Positions 34,184 through 43,647 of a DNA stretch of 64,000 bases are shown one piece after another. Both the position numbers and the translations under genes were made by a program. The notes below the pieces were generated by a model. The model searched no databases and was not told the DNA's origin. It saw only the letters and a program-made list of their open reading frames with translations. Every line of letters begins with the position of its first letter. The first letter of the stretch is position 1. The DNA is from Cupriavidus sp. YR651 (GTDB taxonomy: Bacteria > Pseudomonadota > Gammaproteobacteria > Burkholderiales > Burkholderiaceae), in assembly GCF_900101625.1 (NCBI RefSeq), contig NZ_FMYZ01000004.1:433571-497570 (forward strand). Direction: 5' to 3'.

Positions 34184-35494
34184 TCAGGCCTTTGCGGCCT
34201 GGGGCGATGCGCCGCCCGGTTGCGGCGCCGACCGCCGCGCCATCAGCGCCAGCAGCGCCGCCACCAGGCACGCGCCACCGGCAACGTAAAGCGCCGGCGA
34301 ATACGTCAACAGCAAAGTCCGCGAGAGTCCCGCGCCGAATGCGGCCGTGGCCGCGCCGATCTGGTGGGCGGCAAACACCCAGCCAAACACCATTGCCGCG
34401 CGCTCCCGGCCGAAGGCGCTGCCAGCCAGCTTGATCGTCGGCGGCACCGTGGCGATCCAGTCCAGGCCGTAGAACATCGCGAAGATGGACAAGCCGTAGA
34501 GCGTGAATTCCGAATGCGGCAGCCAGAACAGCGACAAGCCGCGCAGGCTGTAGTACCAGAACAGCAGCTTGCGACTGTCGTAGCGGTCAGACAACCAGCC
34601 GGAAAGGATCGTGCCGACGAAATCGAAGGCGCCCATCATCGCCAGCGCGGAGGCCGCCGGCAACGGGGCCATGCCGAAGTCCGCGCACAGGGCGATGAAG
34701 TGGGTCTGGATCAGCCCGTTGGTCGACAGGCCGCAGATGAAGAACGTGCCGGCGAGGATCCAGAAGGTCTGGGTCCGCGCGGCGTCGCGCAGCACAATGA
34801 ACGGCCCGCGCAGCGTCAGCGGTGCGGGCGGGGCGGACGGTGCTGCGGGCGTGGCGGAAGCGGTCTCGCCAAACGCGGCCAGCCCGATATCCGACGGCCG
34901 ATTACGCATGAGCGCAAACACCAGCATGGCCAATGCGGCGCACGCCGCCAGCACTGGCAGCACCGCCACGCGCCAGCCCATATGCTCGATCAGCCAGGCG
35001 GCGACGGGCAGGAAAGCCAGCTGGCCCGTGGCCGAACTGGCAGTCAGGATGCCCACCACCAGGCCGCGGCGCGCGCTGAACCAGCGGTTGGCCACCACGG
35101 CGGCCAGGACCAGCGCTGTCAGGCCGGAGCCCACGCCGAGCATCAGGCCCCATGCCAGGAACAATTGCCAGAGCTGCGTGGCCACCGTGGCCAGTGCCAT
35201 GCCGCCAGCGATCAGCGCCAGTGCCGTGCAAACCACATTGCGCACGCCAAAGCGCTCCATCAGGATCGCGGAAAACGGCGCCATCAGACCGAACAGCGCA
35301 AACCGAAACGCCAGGATTGACGAGATCTGGTCGATATTCCAACCCATCTCGCTGGTGAGCGGTTTAAGAAAGGCGCCCGGCAAGCCGAGCGCGGCGGAGG
35401 TGGTCAGCATGACGCAGAACGTGACAGCGGCGACGATCCACGCGTAGTGGACGCCACGCCGGTCCAGCCGGCTGGATAGGGCTTGCGCGAACAT
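34184..35494 (-). CDS. MFS transporter, oxalate/formate-antiporter-like
   Basis: A 436-residue inner-membrane carrier with twelve hydrophobic segments. The first (VHYAWIVAAVTFCVMLTTSAAL), the SGWLSDRYDSRKLL loop between helices and the long proline- and alanine-rich central loop fit monocarboxylate carriers of the oxalate/formate antiporter group. The substrate is unknown; organic acids are likely. AGGGAGCCCC leads into the ATG. A TetR gene lies upstream on the same strand after 95 bases. Confidence 0.88.
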   Translation of the reverse strand: MFAQALSSRLDRRGVHYAWIVAAVTFCVMLTTSAALGLPGAFLKPLTSEMGWNIDQISSILAFRFALFGLMAPFSAILMERFGVRNVVCTALALIAGGMALATVATQLWQLFLAWGLMLGVGSGLTALVLAAVVANRWFSARRGLVVGILTASSATGQLAFLPVAAWLIEHMGWRVAVLPVLAACAALAMLVFALMRNRPSDIGLAAFGETASATPAAPSAPPAPLTLRGPFIVLRDAARTQTFWILAGTFFICGLSTNGLIQTHFIALCADFGMAPLPAASALAMMGAFDFVGTILSGWLSDRYDSRKLLFWYYSLRGLSLFWLPHSEFTLYGLSIFAMFYGLDWIATVPPTIKLAGSAFGRERAAMVFGWVFAAHQIGAATAAFGAGLSRTLLLTYSPALYVAGGACLVAALLALMARRSAPQPGGASPQAAKA

Positions 35495-35589
35495 GGGGCT
35501 CCCTGAGGTATTGGATGGAGTTTGTGTGAGGCTTGTTTGAGGGCTTGTTTGAAGCGGAAAAGGGCGGAGAATGACCGTTCGCTCTGCCG

Positions 35590-36228
35590 TCAGGCGGTGG
35601 CGGCAACGGTTTCGCGGCTGCCTTCGTGCGCGCGCTCGCTGTCATCCAGCAGCCATGCACGGGTGGCATCGAGAAGCTCCTGTGACAACGCATCGCCGCC
35701 GGTGGCCCGGGCCAGCGACATGGCGCCGACCATCGCCGCCAGCTGCACCAGCGCCGTCTGCCGCGCGGCGGCATCGGTCGCGCCATCCGGCGCCGTGGAC
35801 ATCCAGATGTCGATCAGTTGCTTCACTCCGTCGACGTACACCGGCCGGACCGGCTTGCCGGCCGGCTCGCGGGCTACGTCCCCGACCAGCGCCGATGCGG
35901 CGCAGCCCTCGCCCGCGCAATCGCGATGCTCCGGGGACAGATATGAGTCGACCAGATTGTTGCGCGCCGTGCGCCGATCTCCGTTGGCGCTGGCGATGCG
36001 GTGCTCCCAGCGCTGTGCGCCATCTTCGAAGGCACGCTGGCAGGCCACCGCCACCAGATTGTCCTTCGATGCAAAGTGGCCGTAGAAGCCGCCATGTGTC
36101 AGGCCGGCGTCCGCCATCACCTGCGCCACGGTCACGCCGTGCAGGCCGTGCTCGCGGAACAGGCGTGCCGAGGCCTGCTCGATCGCCACCTTGTGTTGTT
36201 CTGCCAATTCCCGTGATGCCCGCGCCAT
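35590..36228 (-). CDS. TetR-family transcriptional regulator
   Basis: A 212-residue repressor with the helix-turn-helix ASARLFREHGLHGVTVAQVMADAGLTHGGFYGHFASKDNLVA, close to regulators of oxidoreductase genes. A DCAGEGCAASALVGD segment carries two cysteines that could be redox or ligand sensing. The frame is open to 36318, but the ATG at 36228 begins at MARASRELAEQHK, the family start. It is divergent from an SDR gene, its probable target. Confidence 0.9.
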   Translation of the reverse strand: MARASRELAEQHKVAIEQASARLFREHGLHGVTVAQVMADAGLTHGGFYGHFASKDNLVAVACQRAFEDGAQRWEHRIASANGDRRTARNNLVDSYLSPEHRDCAGEGCAASALVGDVAREPAGKPVRPVYVDGVKQLIDIWMSTAPDGATDAAARQTALVQLAAMVGAMSLARATGGDALSQELLDATRAWLLDDSERAHEGSRETVAATA

Positions 36229-36358
36229 ATGAAATCCCGCTCTGAAAATCTTGCTTGACCACAGTTTAGATGACGCACATACTTTATTCAATAGATGTTG
36301 ATCATCATGCAAACGCAAGGCGCTTGCATTCTTTTCTGTCCATCAAGGAGAAGCTTTC

Positions 36359-37123
36359 ATGTTCAAACTGTTCGATCTGTCCGGCCGCGTAGCGGTAGTA
36401 ACCGGTTCCACCAAAGGCATGGGCCTGGAAATGGCGCGTGCCCTGGGCCAGTCCGGTGCCAGGGTCGTGATATCCGGCCGCGATGGCGCGGTGTCCGAAA
36501 AGGTCGCCGCCGATCTGCAAAAGGAAGGCATCGATGCAACCGGCATTGCCTGCGACATCGTCAGTCTCGACAGCGTGCGGGCCTTCGCGGACAAGGTGCT
36601 CGCGAAGTTCGGGCGGGTGGATACGCTGGTGCTGAACGCCGCCGGCAGCGCCGTCGTGGGCTCCATGCTGGAGCAGGGCCCGGAGTTGTTCGATGACGTC
36701 ATGGCCGGCAATGTGCGCGGCAACCTGGTGCTGGTCAACGCGCTGGCGCCGCAGATGATCGCGCGCCGGGACGGCTCCATCATCTTCATGTCGAGCATCG
36801 CCGCGCGCCGCGGGTCGGCCAGGCTGGCGCTGTACAGCATCTCCAAGGGCGCGACCGACCTTGCCATGCGCAACCTCGCGCAGACGCTGGGCCCGCACAA
36901 CATCAACGTCAACAGCATCAATCCTGGCCCGGTTCGCACGGACTTTTCGCGCGATGCGCTGTGGGGCGACCCGGAACGCGAGAAGGCGCTGTCCGCCACC
37001 ATCCCGATGGGCCGCATTGCCGAAGCGGTCGATGTCGCGGGCGTGGCCGTGCTGCTGGCCTCGCAGGCGGGTCGCTATATCTCGGGCCAGACGATCGGTG
37101 TCGACGGCGGCGCGACGGCCTGA
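36359..37123 (+). CDS. Short-chain dehydrogenase/reductase (SDR)
   Basis: A 254-residue NAD(P)-dependent oxidoreductase of the classical SDR type. TGSTKGMG (about residues 16-23) binds the cofactor, NAAG lines the pocket, the catalytic Ser is in MSSIAARRGSARLALYSISKG with YSISK as the Tyr/Lys pair, and PGPVRTDF follows. The C-terminal YISGQTIGVDGGA is typical of 3-oxoacyl-reductase-like members. AAGGAGAAGC lies seven bases before the ATG. It is probably controlled by the divergent TetR protein. Substrate unknown. Confidence 0.92.
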   Translation: MFKLFDLSGRVAVVTGSTKGMGLEMARALGQSGARVVISGRDGAVSEKVAADLQKEGIDATGIACDIVSLDSVRAFADKVLAKFGRVDTLVLNAAGSAVVGSMLEQGPELFDDVMAGNVRGNLVLVNALAPQMIARRDGSIIFMSSIAARRGSARLALYSISKGATDLAMRNLAQTLGPHNINVNSINPGPVRTDFSRDALWGDPEREKALSATIPMGRIAEAVDVAGVAVLLASQAGRYISGQTIGVDGGATA

Positions 37124-37317
37124 TCCTCATGCATCAGATACGAGCGCCGCACCGTGAAAACTGAGGTGGCGACGCTCGTTCGCAGTGCATCGCGCACCGT
37201 GCGCGTGCGCCGATGGCACTGCGATTGCGCACGATCAAAAGTAGCCATAAAACTGCCTTTAATCCTTCGATTCGACGCCGATACAGCGTGCTACAGCCCT
37301 CGAATACAAGGAGCATC

Positions 37318-39261
37318 GTGGCCGCTTTCCTCTCTCCCGCCATGCGTCTGATGGCACGTCTGACCATCACCCGCAAGCTTGTCCTCCTGACGATCCTGTT
37401 CCTGATTCCGCTGTGTGGCGCGCTGGTCGTGGTGCTGAGCCAATCCGTGCAGTCGATCCGCGCGACGCAGGATGAACAGCGCGGCCTGACGATTGTCGGG
37501 CGGGCGCTGGATTTCATGCGCGAGACCCAGGTGCGTCGCGGCGCCGCGAATGGCGTGCTGCTGGGCAACGCGGCATTCAAGCCGACGTATGAAGCGGCCG
37601 ATGGCAAGGCCGCCGGGCACCTGGCCGCGTTGTCGAAGGAAGCTGGACAGATCGACACGTTTGCCGTGGCGGCCGACGTCGCGAAGCTGGAGGAGGCCTG
37701 GAACCAGATCCGCAAGCTCGGCCTGGACACGCCAGCGGCGCCGCTGTTCGATCGCCACACCACGCTCGTCAAAGAGACGCGGCTGTTCATCGGCGATGTG
37801 GCCGATCGCTCGTCGCTGGCGCTCGATCCCGATGCCGCTTCCTACTACCTGATCAACCTGATGGTGGGGCCGATGCCGAAGCTGGCGGAAGTCGGTGCGC
37901 TGGCGCGTGGCCGGGGTGCCGGCATCATCGCGCGAGGCGGCTATGCCGATGCCGCGCAGCAGGCTGACCTGGCGGCACTGGCCGAACAGATCCAGGACGG
38001 CCTGGAGGCCGTGCGACGCGACATGGCGCGTGTCGAGCGTCGGGCGCCCGCCTATCGCGACAACATGGCGGCAGCGGCGAAGCAACTCGCGGCGATGGAA
38101 AACTTCCATCGCACGCTCAAGGTCAGCATGCTCGGGTCGAGCGGCATCACGATCGATGCCAAGGCGTACTTTGCCGAAGGCACCGCGGCCATCGAATCGG
38201 TATCGGGGGTCAATCAGGAATTCGCCGCGCTGGCCGGGTCGATGCTCGCAAAGCGCATCGCGGCGGAGAGGCGGCAATTTATGCTGCTGGCCGCCATCGC
38301 CCTCGTAACGGTGGGCGCCGCGCTGTATCTGTTCGCCGGTTTCAGCCGCGGCATGCGCATCGACGTGCGCGATGTGGCCGACATGGTCGCGCGGATCAAC
38401 GCGGGAGACCTCGGCGTGCACATCGAAGCACGTGGCCGCGACGAACTGAGCGACGTCAAGCGGCACCTGCTATCGATGGTCGGCACCTTGCGCGGCATCA
38501 TCGGCGAGACGAAGGACGGCGCGCAGAACGTGCTGGTGGCGGCCGGGCAGATTGCGCAGGGCAACGCCGACCTGTCGCAGCGCACGGAGGAACAGGCGTC
38601 TTCGCTGGAACAGACCGCTGCAAGCATGGAGGAGCTGACCTCCATCGTCCAGCAGAACGCCGGCAATGCGAACCAGGCCAGCGCGCTGGCGTCGGAGGCG
38701 TCGGCCATCGCCGTGGCCGGCGGCGCATCGGTGCTCCGCGTGCGTGAGACGATGAGCGAGATCGAGGCGGATTCGCGCCGCATCGTCGACATCATCGCGG
38801 TCATCGACAGCATCGCGTTCCAGACCAATATCCTCGCGTTGAACGCCGCCGTGGAGGCCGCGCGGGCCGGCGAATTCGGGCGCGGCTTTGCGGTGGTGGC
38901 CGCCGAAGTCCGTACGCTGGCGCAGCGCGCAGGCAACTCCGCCAAGGAGATCCGCACGTTGATCTCCCAATCGACCAACCGGGTGGCGGCCGGAACAACG
39001 CTGGCGGGCGAGGCGGCCGCCACCATGGACAACATCGTCGGCGCGGTACAGCGCGTCACGACCATGATGGACGAGATCAGCCGCGCCTCGCTGGAGCAAA
39101 GCGGGGGCATCGCGCAGGTCAACCAGGCGGTGACGCAGATGGATCAGGTCACGCAGCAGAACGCCGCGCTGGTGGAGCAGGCCGCCGCCGCCGCCGAAGC
39201 GCTGCAGGAGCAGGCGCTTCGGATGGAGCAGACCGTCAGCGTTTTCCGGCTGGCGGCCTGA
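37318..39261 (+). CDS. Methyl-accepting chemotaxis protein
   Basis: About 647 residues. A first transmembrane segment (about 21-41) and a second (about 320-342, [22 protein letters not shown]) enclose a helical periplasmic sensing domain of unknown ligand. A HAMP domain follows to about 395, then the cytoplasmic signalling coiled coil whose hairpin tip reads [28 protein letters not shown] (about 497-525). No C-terminal NWETF-type tether is present; it ends VSVFRLAA. The GTG at 37318 was chosen because AAGGAG sits five bases upstream, better than the ATG at 37342. No chemotaxis operon is nearby. Confidence 0.93.
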   Translation: MAAFLSPAMRLMARLTITRKLVLLTILFLIPLCGALVVVLSQSVQSIRATQDEQRGLTIVGRALDFMRETQVRRGAANGVLLGNAAFKPTYEAADGKAAGHLAALSKEAGQIDTFAVAADVAKLEEAWNQIRKLGLDTPAAPLFDRHTTLVKETRLFIGDVADRSSLALDPDAASYYLINLMVGPMPKLAEVGALARGRGAGIIARGGYADAAQQADLAALAEQIQDGLEAVRRDMARVERRAPAYRDNMAAAAKQLAAMENFHRTLKVSMLGSSGITIDAKAYFAEGTAAIESVSGVNQEFAALAGSMLAKRIAAERRQFMLLAAIALVTVGAALYLFAGFSRGMRIDVRDVADMVARINAGDLGVHIEARGRDELSDVKRHLLSMVGTLRGIIGETKDGAQNVLVAAGQIAQGNADLSQRTEEQASSLEQTAASMEELTSIVQQNAGNANQASALASEASAIAVAGGASVLRVRETMSEIEADSRRIVDIIAVIDSIAFQTNILALNAAVEAARAGEFGRGFAVVAAEVRTLAQRAGNSAKEIRTLISQSTNRVAAGTTLAGEAAATMDNIVGAVQRVTTMMDEISRASLEQSGGIAQVNQAVTQMDQVTQQNAALVEQAAAAAEALQEQALRMEQTVSVFRLAA

Positions 39262-39297
39262 AGGCGGGGGCTGCCTGAGAATGGCCGGCGATGGGCT

Positions 39298-40113
39298 TCA
39301 GTGGGACGAGGCCACGTCGCCGCGCTGCACGCGGATGTTGTTTTCCACCTCGGTCACGCCGAAGGTGTTGTCGGCGATATCCTCGATGTCGTACTTCTGG
39401 CTGCGCAGCCGCACGGACCCCGCGAGCGTGACCTTGCCCTTGTCCACGTCGACACTGACGTCACTGACATCGATACCAGTGCCAAATGCCAGCTGCTCGC
39501 AGATCTGGTCGCGGATGCGTTCGTCGGTCCGCGTGAAACCGCGCGGACCGGTGCGTTTCTTCGTGGTGTCCGATCCAAACCAATCGCTCACGGCCTCGCC
39601 GATGCGGTGGCCAAGGTTGTAGAGCATGCCGTGCCGTCGGTTGCGATCATCGTCGTCACGCTCATCGTCGCGGTGCTGCGACCAGCGGCGCTGCCCGAAG
39701 CCGGGTTCCTCGTCATAGCGGCGCTCATAGCCACTTCCATAGCGACTTTCATAGCCCCTCGCCCCGGTGTCGTCGCGGCCGTAGCGTCGCGCCTGGCGGT
39801 GGCTGCCATCGCCGACATCGCCATAATCTCCGTAGTCTCCTGCTTCGCTCGCATAGCGGCGGCGGTATTCCCGCTGCCGCAGATAGGTGTCGTCGGGTTC
39901 GGTAGAGTCGCCGCCATTGAGCCCGTAGCGGAGGTTGCTCCCTTGCCATGCGCCGCGGTCGCCACCATACGGGTAGCCGGTGTGGCTACGGGTGTCGCCC
40001 CGGTTCCGGCGCGCTTCGTCCCACGGATCGCCCAGGTCATCGTCCTCGCGGACGTTTTCATAGGCCCGCCAGGTCTGCCCCCGGCGATAACGCTCGGTGT
40101 AATGGTCGCCCAT
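39298..40113 (-). CDS. BON-domain protein with long Arg/Asp/Gly/Tyr-rich N-terminus
   Basis: A 271-residue protein whose last 80 residues are a BON domain (TDERIRDQICEQLAFGTGIDVSDVSVDVDKGKVTLAGSVRLRSQKYDIEDIADNTFGVTEVENNIRV split as one alpha-beta unit), a fold thought to bind phospholipid or sense osmotic stress. The first 180 residues are low complexity, dominated by R, D, G and Y and with many RRY/DYGDYGD patterns, and should be disordered. No signal peptide is seen, so it may be cytoplasmic, unlike OsmY. The gene is monocistronic by its spacing. Confidence 0.85.
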   Translation of the reverse strand: MGDHYTERYRRGQTWRAYENVREDDDLGDPWDEARRNRGDTRSHTGYPYGGDRGAWQGSNLRYGLNGGDSTEPDDTYLRQREYRRRYASEAGDYGDYGDVGDGSHRQARRYGRDDTGARGYESRYGSGYERRYDEEPGFGQRRWSQHRDDERDDDDRNRRHGMLYNLGHRIGEAVSDWFGSDTTKKRTGPRGFTRTDERIRDQICEQLAFGTGIDVSDVSVDVDKGKVTLAGSVRLRSQKYDIEDIADNTFGVTEVENNIRVQRGDVASSH

Positions 40114-40346
40114 GCTGATCTCCTGAAAGTTGCGGGTTTGCCATACGCGGCATGCGCGGCATGCGCCACGCCGCTGCGCAATGCGCTGGCAGCTTCAGGA
40201 AAAGCGGCAAGATTCGTACCTCGGGCGGCCGCCCTTATGCCGACTGGCATGGCGGCGAATGATGGTCCGCGTGGCGCTGGTTTGCCGTGCAAGCCTTGCG
40301 CGGGAGCGTGTAAAGAATGCATCGCTCCCGCACGCGCCGCGCCGGA

Positions 40347-40733
40347 TCAACGCGCATTCACGCGCTGCATGCTGGCCGGCAAGGGCACCGACACCGTGGA
40401 CGGGCCGGCAGGCACTGCAGGGGCGGACGGGGCGAGATCCGTACGCACGCTACGCGCTGGCCGGACGGGTGCGACGCCTTCGGACGCATTGAGCGCCTGG
40501 CCGTTCTCGTAGCCTGTGGAGACGGCTTCGAGATAACCGGGCGCAAATTTCTGTTCCGGCGTGACAACGGGTGCCGGGGGCAATCCGGGCTGAGCATGCG
40601 CAACGGCGTTGACGCACAGCGCCAGCACGCGAAGCAGCAGGACGCCACGGCGTACACGGTAAAGCAGGGTGGGCGGGGTGTGAGGGCGCGGCGAGACCGC
40701 GGCCGTGGGACGCAACTGTGGTGGGATCTTCAT
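40347..40733 (-). CDS. Small proline-rich protein with a possible signal anchor, unknown function
   Basis: A 128-residue protein. After a basic start a hydrophobic stretch (GVLLLRVLALCVNAVAHAQ, ending in an AHA-like cleavage site) suggests secretion. The mature part is proline-rich with VVTPEQKFAPGYLEAVSTGYENGQ. GGAG lies seven bases before the ATG at 40733, and the frame ends just before the neighbouring gene region. I recognise no family. The signal-like segment and ribosome site support a real gene. Confidence 0.55.
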   Translation of the reverse strand: MKIPPQLRPTAAVSPRPHTPPTLLYRVRRGVLLLRVLALCVNAVAHAQPGLPPAPVVTPEQKFAPGYLEAVSTGYENGQALNASEGVAPVRPARSVRTDLAPSAPAVPAGPSTVSVPLPASMQRVNAR

Positions 40734-40956
40734 GACGGTTCTCCGAAGGAGCAATCGCTCCGGGTAAAAAGACGAGCATCGGGGTCGCGCTCGATGCTTC
40801 TTTTTGCAGAGACCGTGCCACCGTCAATTGGGGTCGTGGCGGGGTTGCGGGATCACTTTTGCGGGCGGAAACGGGGGGTTTTGGCCAACAGGCCAGTGCG
40901 GATGGTTGGGCCCGGCCCAACATGCGCGATGCCTTCGCCGGGCGCCTTTCGGTCAG

Positions 40957-41334
40957 TCAGATCCAGAGGTCATTCTGCGCGGTGCGTTCGCCACCTTCTT
41001 CACCGGTATTTACCACGCCGCGCGGTTCGATCAGCAACATGTGCACCTCTTGCCGCGCAAACGGCTTGTGTTCGACGCCCTTGGGGACGACGTACATCTC
41101 GCCCGCGTTGACCAGCACATGACCGTCGCGGAAATCGATCCGCAGCTGACCGTCCAGAACCATGAAGGTCTCGTCGGTATCGGCATGGCTATGCCAGATG
41201 AAATCGCCCTCGATCCTGACGATCTTGAACTGGTAGTCGTTCATTTCCGCGATGACGCGAGGTTGCCACTGGTCGGAGAACAGTTCGAGCTTCTCGGCGA
41301 AGTTGATGGCTCGGTACGGGGCAGGCTGGCTCAT
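40957..41334 (-). CDS. Cupin-domain protein
   Basis: A 125-residue single-cupin beta-barrel. The first motif reads FIWHSHADTDETFMVLDGQLRIDF and the second NAGEMYVVPKGVEHKPFARQEVHMLLIEP, so two His and one Glu plus a final His can bind a metal. Such small cupins act as isomerases, dioxygenases or sensors. GGAG is eight bases from the ATG at 41334; the frame further upstream is not family-like. It follows the AraC gene on the same strand (82-base gap). Confidence 0.88.
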   Translation of the reverse strand: MSQPAPYRAINFAEKLELFSDQWQPRVIAEMNDYQFKIVRIEGDFIWHSHADTDETFMVLDGQLRIDFRDGHVLVNAGEMYVVPKGVEHKPFARQEVHMLLIEPRGVVNTGEEGGERTAQNDLWI

Positions 41335-41416
41335 TTGGGGCGCTCCATGGCTGTCGTTGACATGACGGGCAGTCTGCGCCGATGGGGCTACGGCCGTCTT
41401 GTACGATCGTGCAAGC

Positions 41417-42247
41417 TCAGGCAGGGGAGGGCGTGCGGCCAAGTGTGCGCAGCCAGCGCGCGGGCGTGATGCCGAAGGTGCGCGTGAAATGCCGGGTCAT
41501 GTGGCTCTGGTCCGCAAATCCGGCCCAGGCCGCGGCATCCGCCAGCGTCTGGCCGGCCGCTGCCAGTCGGCGCACCGTGTCCAGCCTGCGCATGGTGAGG
41601 TATCGATATGGGCTGGTGCCGTACAGCACGCGGAAATCGCGCGACAGACGCCAGCGGTCGCGCCCGCTGGCGGCTTCCAGTTCTTCCAGCGTGACCACGC
41701 GATCCAGGTTGTCCAGCATCCACTCGCGCGCGATTTCCGCCGAGCGATAGTCCACCGCCTGCCTGCCGTGCGGCGCGCCACTGACGGCGGCCAACGCATG
41801 GGAGAGTTCAAAGATCGCGTCGTCTTCTTCCAGCGGGTCGATGGGGCAGTCCATCGCGCGTAGCAGCACTTCGGAGGCGGCATACAGGCGGGGATCGTCG
41901 GAACGGCCGCCGGCGATGAAAGGCAGGGGCCGCCCACCGAGTACGCGCTGCACCAGCGAAGGCTCCACGTAGATCATGCGATACCGGAAGCCGGCATCCG
42001 TGCCGGCCTGGCCATCGTGCGGCTCGTCCGGATGGAGCACCAGGGTGCCGCCCGGCGTGCTGTTCGTCACGCCGCGCCGGTAATGAAAGCTCTGCACGCC
42101 GGCCAGCGTCCGGCCGATCGCATAGGTGTCGTGGCGATGCATGTCGTAGCCGTGGCCGCCAAAGAAGGCCTCGATGCGCTCCAGCCGGCGGGGCGACGGG
42201 TCGTGCCGCACCCAGTCGCGATCGCCCGGCAACACGATCTCACCCAT
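41417..42247 (-). CDS. AraC-family transcriptional regulator
   Basis: A 276-residue regulator with an N-terminal cupin-like ligand domain (FFGGHGYDMHRHDTYAIGRTLAGVQSFHYRRG, GGTLVLHPDEPHDGQAG) and two C-terminal helix-turn-helices (VTLEELEAASGRDRWRLSRDFRVLYGTSPYRYLTMRRLD and LADAAAWAGFADQSHMTRHFTRTFGITPARW). Its ATG lies inside the end of the patatin gene (ATGGGTGA overlap of eight bases), so the two are translationally coupled. A cupin gene follows. The ligand is unknown. Confidence 0.9.
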   Translation of the reverse strand: MGEIVLPGDRDWVRHDPSPRRLERIEAFFGGHGYDMHRHDTYAIGRTLAGVQSFHYRRGVTNSTPGGTLVLHPDEPHDGQAGTDAGFRYRMIYVEPSLVQRVLGGRPLPFIAGGRSDDPRLYAASEVLLRAMDCPIDPLEEDDAIFELSHALAAVSGAPHGRQAVDYRSAEIAREWMLDNLDRVVTLEELEAASGRDRWRLSRDFRVLYGTSPYRYLTMRRLDTVRRLAAAGQTLADAAAWAGFADQSHMTRHFTRTFGITPARWLRTLGRTPSPA

Positions 42248-43193
42248 GTGTGGTGGTGTGGCTGTGCCCGTGGTCGTGATGCGTGTGGCCGGCACCGGCG
42301 GCCGGTGGGGAAATATCGGCGCTGCAGCTGGGTGACGACTCGTCGTGCGAATGCGGTTCCAGCGCGCCCGGCACACGCCGGCTGGACAGGCCGTCCGCGC
42401 GCAGCCACGCCACGGTCGCCGCGGCGGCCCGGTCGATCAGTTCCCCGCAGCGCGTGTAGTCGTAGGGCGAGACGTCCAGCGGGCAGAGCGGGGGCACGAC
42501 GGCGATATGCGCATGCTCGGACCAGCGCTCCAGGTCATGCACCAGCTGCCGCGCCACCAACAGGGAGAGCGCGTTCAGGGCGTGTTCCACGGCGCCGCGC
42601 GGCGGGCGGCGTTCCGCACAGGCGAAGCCGGCCGGCAGCACGATGATGCGGGTGGCGCCGAGGCGAATGGCTGTGGAGACCGGGGTGTTGTTGGCCACGC
42701 CGCCATCGATCAGCGACCGGCCTTCGAATTGCACGGGCGGAAACACGCCGGGGATCGCCGCGCTGGCCAGCACGGCGTTGACGATATTGCCGGACGACAG
42801 CACCACTTCGGCTCCCGTGTGCATGTCCGTGGCCACGACGTAGAGGGGCACGGGCGCCTCTTCCAGCCGTGATTCACCGAAATGCCGGCTCAGCAGCCGC
42901 TGCAGCCCAAGGGATTCCACCAGGTGTCCGCGCTTGCCGCCCAGCATGCCGAGCATGCTGCGCCACGACCAGGGCAGGACCTCGGTCCGGCGAATGCCAC
43001 GCCACAGGCCCTCCAGCTTCGCCGTGCCCTCCGCATGGGGATGGCAGGCGAAGTAGGCGCCGTTGATCGCGCCGGCCGATGCGCCGATGACCAGGTCGGG
43101 CGCCAGGCCCCAACTCACCAGCTCCCGCAACATGCCGACTTCAATGGCGCCCAGGCTGCCGCCACCGGCGAATACGAATGCAGTCTTTTCCAT
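42240..43193 (-). CDS. Patatin-like phospholipase with His-rich C-terminus
   Basis: A 317-residue serine hydrolase of the RssA/YchK group. The oxyanion loop is GGGSLGA (10-16), the nucleophile Ser39 lies in GASAG and the catalytic Asp163 in IDGGVANN, forming the Ser-Asp dyad. The last 17 residues are histidine-rich (GHTHHDHGHSH), a possible metal-binding tail not needed for catalysis. I used the ATG at 43193, where the conserved core starts; an ATG seven codons earlier is possible. It heads a run with the AraC and cupin genes. Confidence 0.9.
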   Translation of the reverse strand: MEKTAFVFAGGGSLGAIEVGMLRELVSWGLAPDLVIGASAGAINGAYFACHPHAEGTAKLEGLWRGIRRTEVLPWSWRSMLGMLGGKRGHLVESLGLQRLLSRHFGESRLEEAPVPLYVVATDMHTGAEVVLSSGNIVNAVLASAAIPGVFPPVQFEGRSLIDGGVANNTPVSTAIRLGATRIIVLPAGFACAERRPPRGAVEHALNALSLLVARQLVHDLERWSEHAHIAVVPPLCPLDVSPYDYTRCGELIDRAAAATVAWLRADGLSSRRVPGALEPHSHDESSPSCSADISPPAAGAGHTHHDHGHSHTTTHG

Positions 43194-43647
43194 GATTTGG
43201 TTGCGGTGCACCATCGCCCGCGGGCTCGTCAGGTGTTCGTCGTGGCGACAGCATAGGCCACTTCGGGCTTGCCAAAAAGGGGGAGGTGGCCGCGCGGGCC
43301 GTGGCTGCAGGAAAACCCGAAGCGGGCACGCGACGGAAGCGGCCGGCCGTGCATTGCCGTCGCGACATTTCCTGGATGCGCACCAGAAATGGATCCCCGA
43401 CGCGTGCACCTGCGGGATATGAGATGCAATTAACGGCCAAGAGATTCAGACGTCAGTGTCGCCGGCTTGCAACCGAGTGCGGCGGGTAGGTAACCCGGAG
43501 CGACTGAGTGCCGCGCCGGCCTTATCACCGACCCTATAATCGGCGCGGCGGCGCCGCCGATGTCCTTTGTCGTCGACGTCCGCCGATTTCTGATGCACCC
43601 CTCCGGCAACCGCTTCCGACACTCCGCAACCACCCGCTACGGCCAAC
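43194..43647. other. Divergent intergenic region between patatin and diguanylate cyclase genes
   Basis: This 454-base stretch holds no gene I can support. A perfect -10 hexamer TATAAT at 43535-43540, about 108 bases before the cyclase start, has no good -35 partner. The frames crossing it are arginine- and alanine-rich shadows. Confidence 0.55.
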
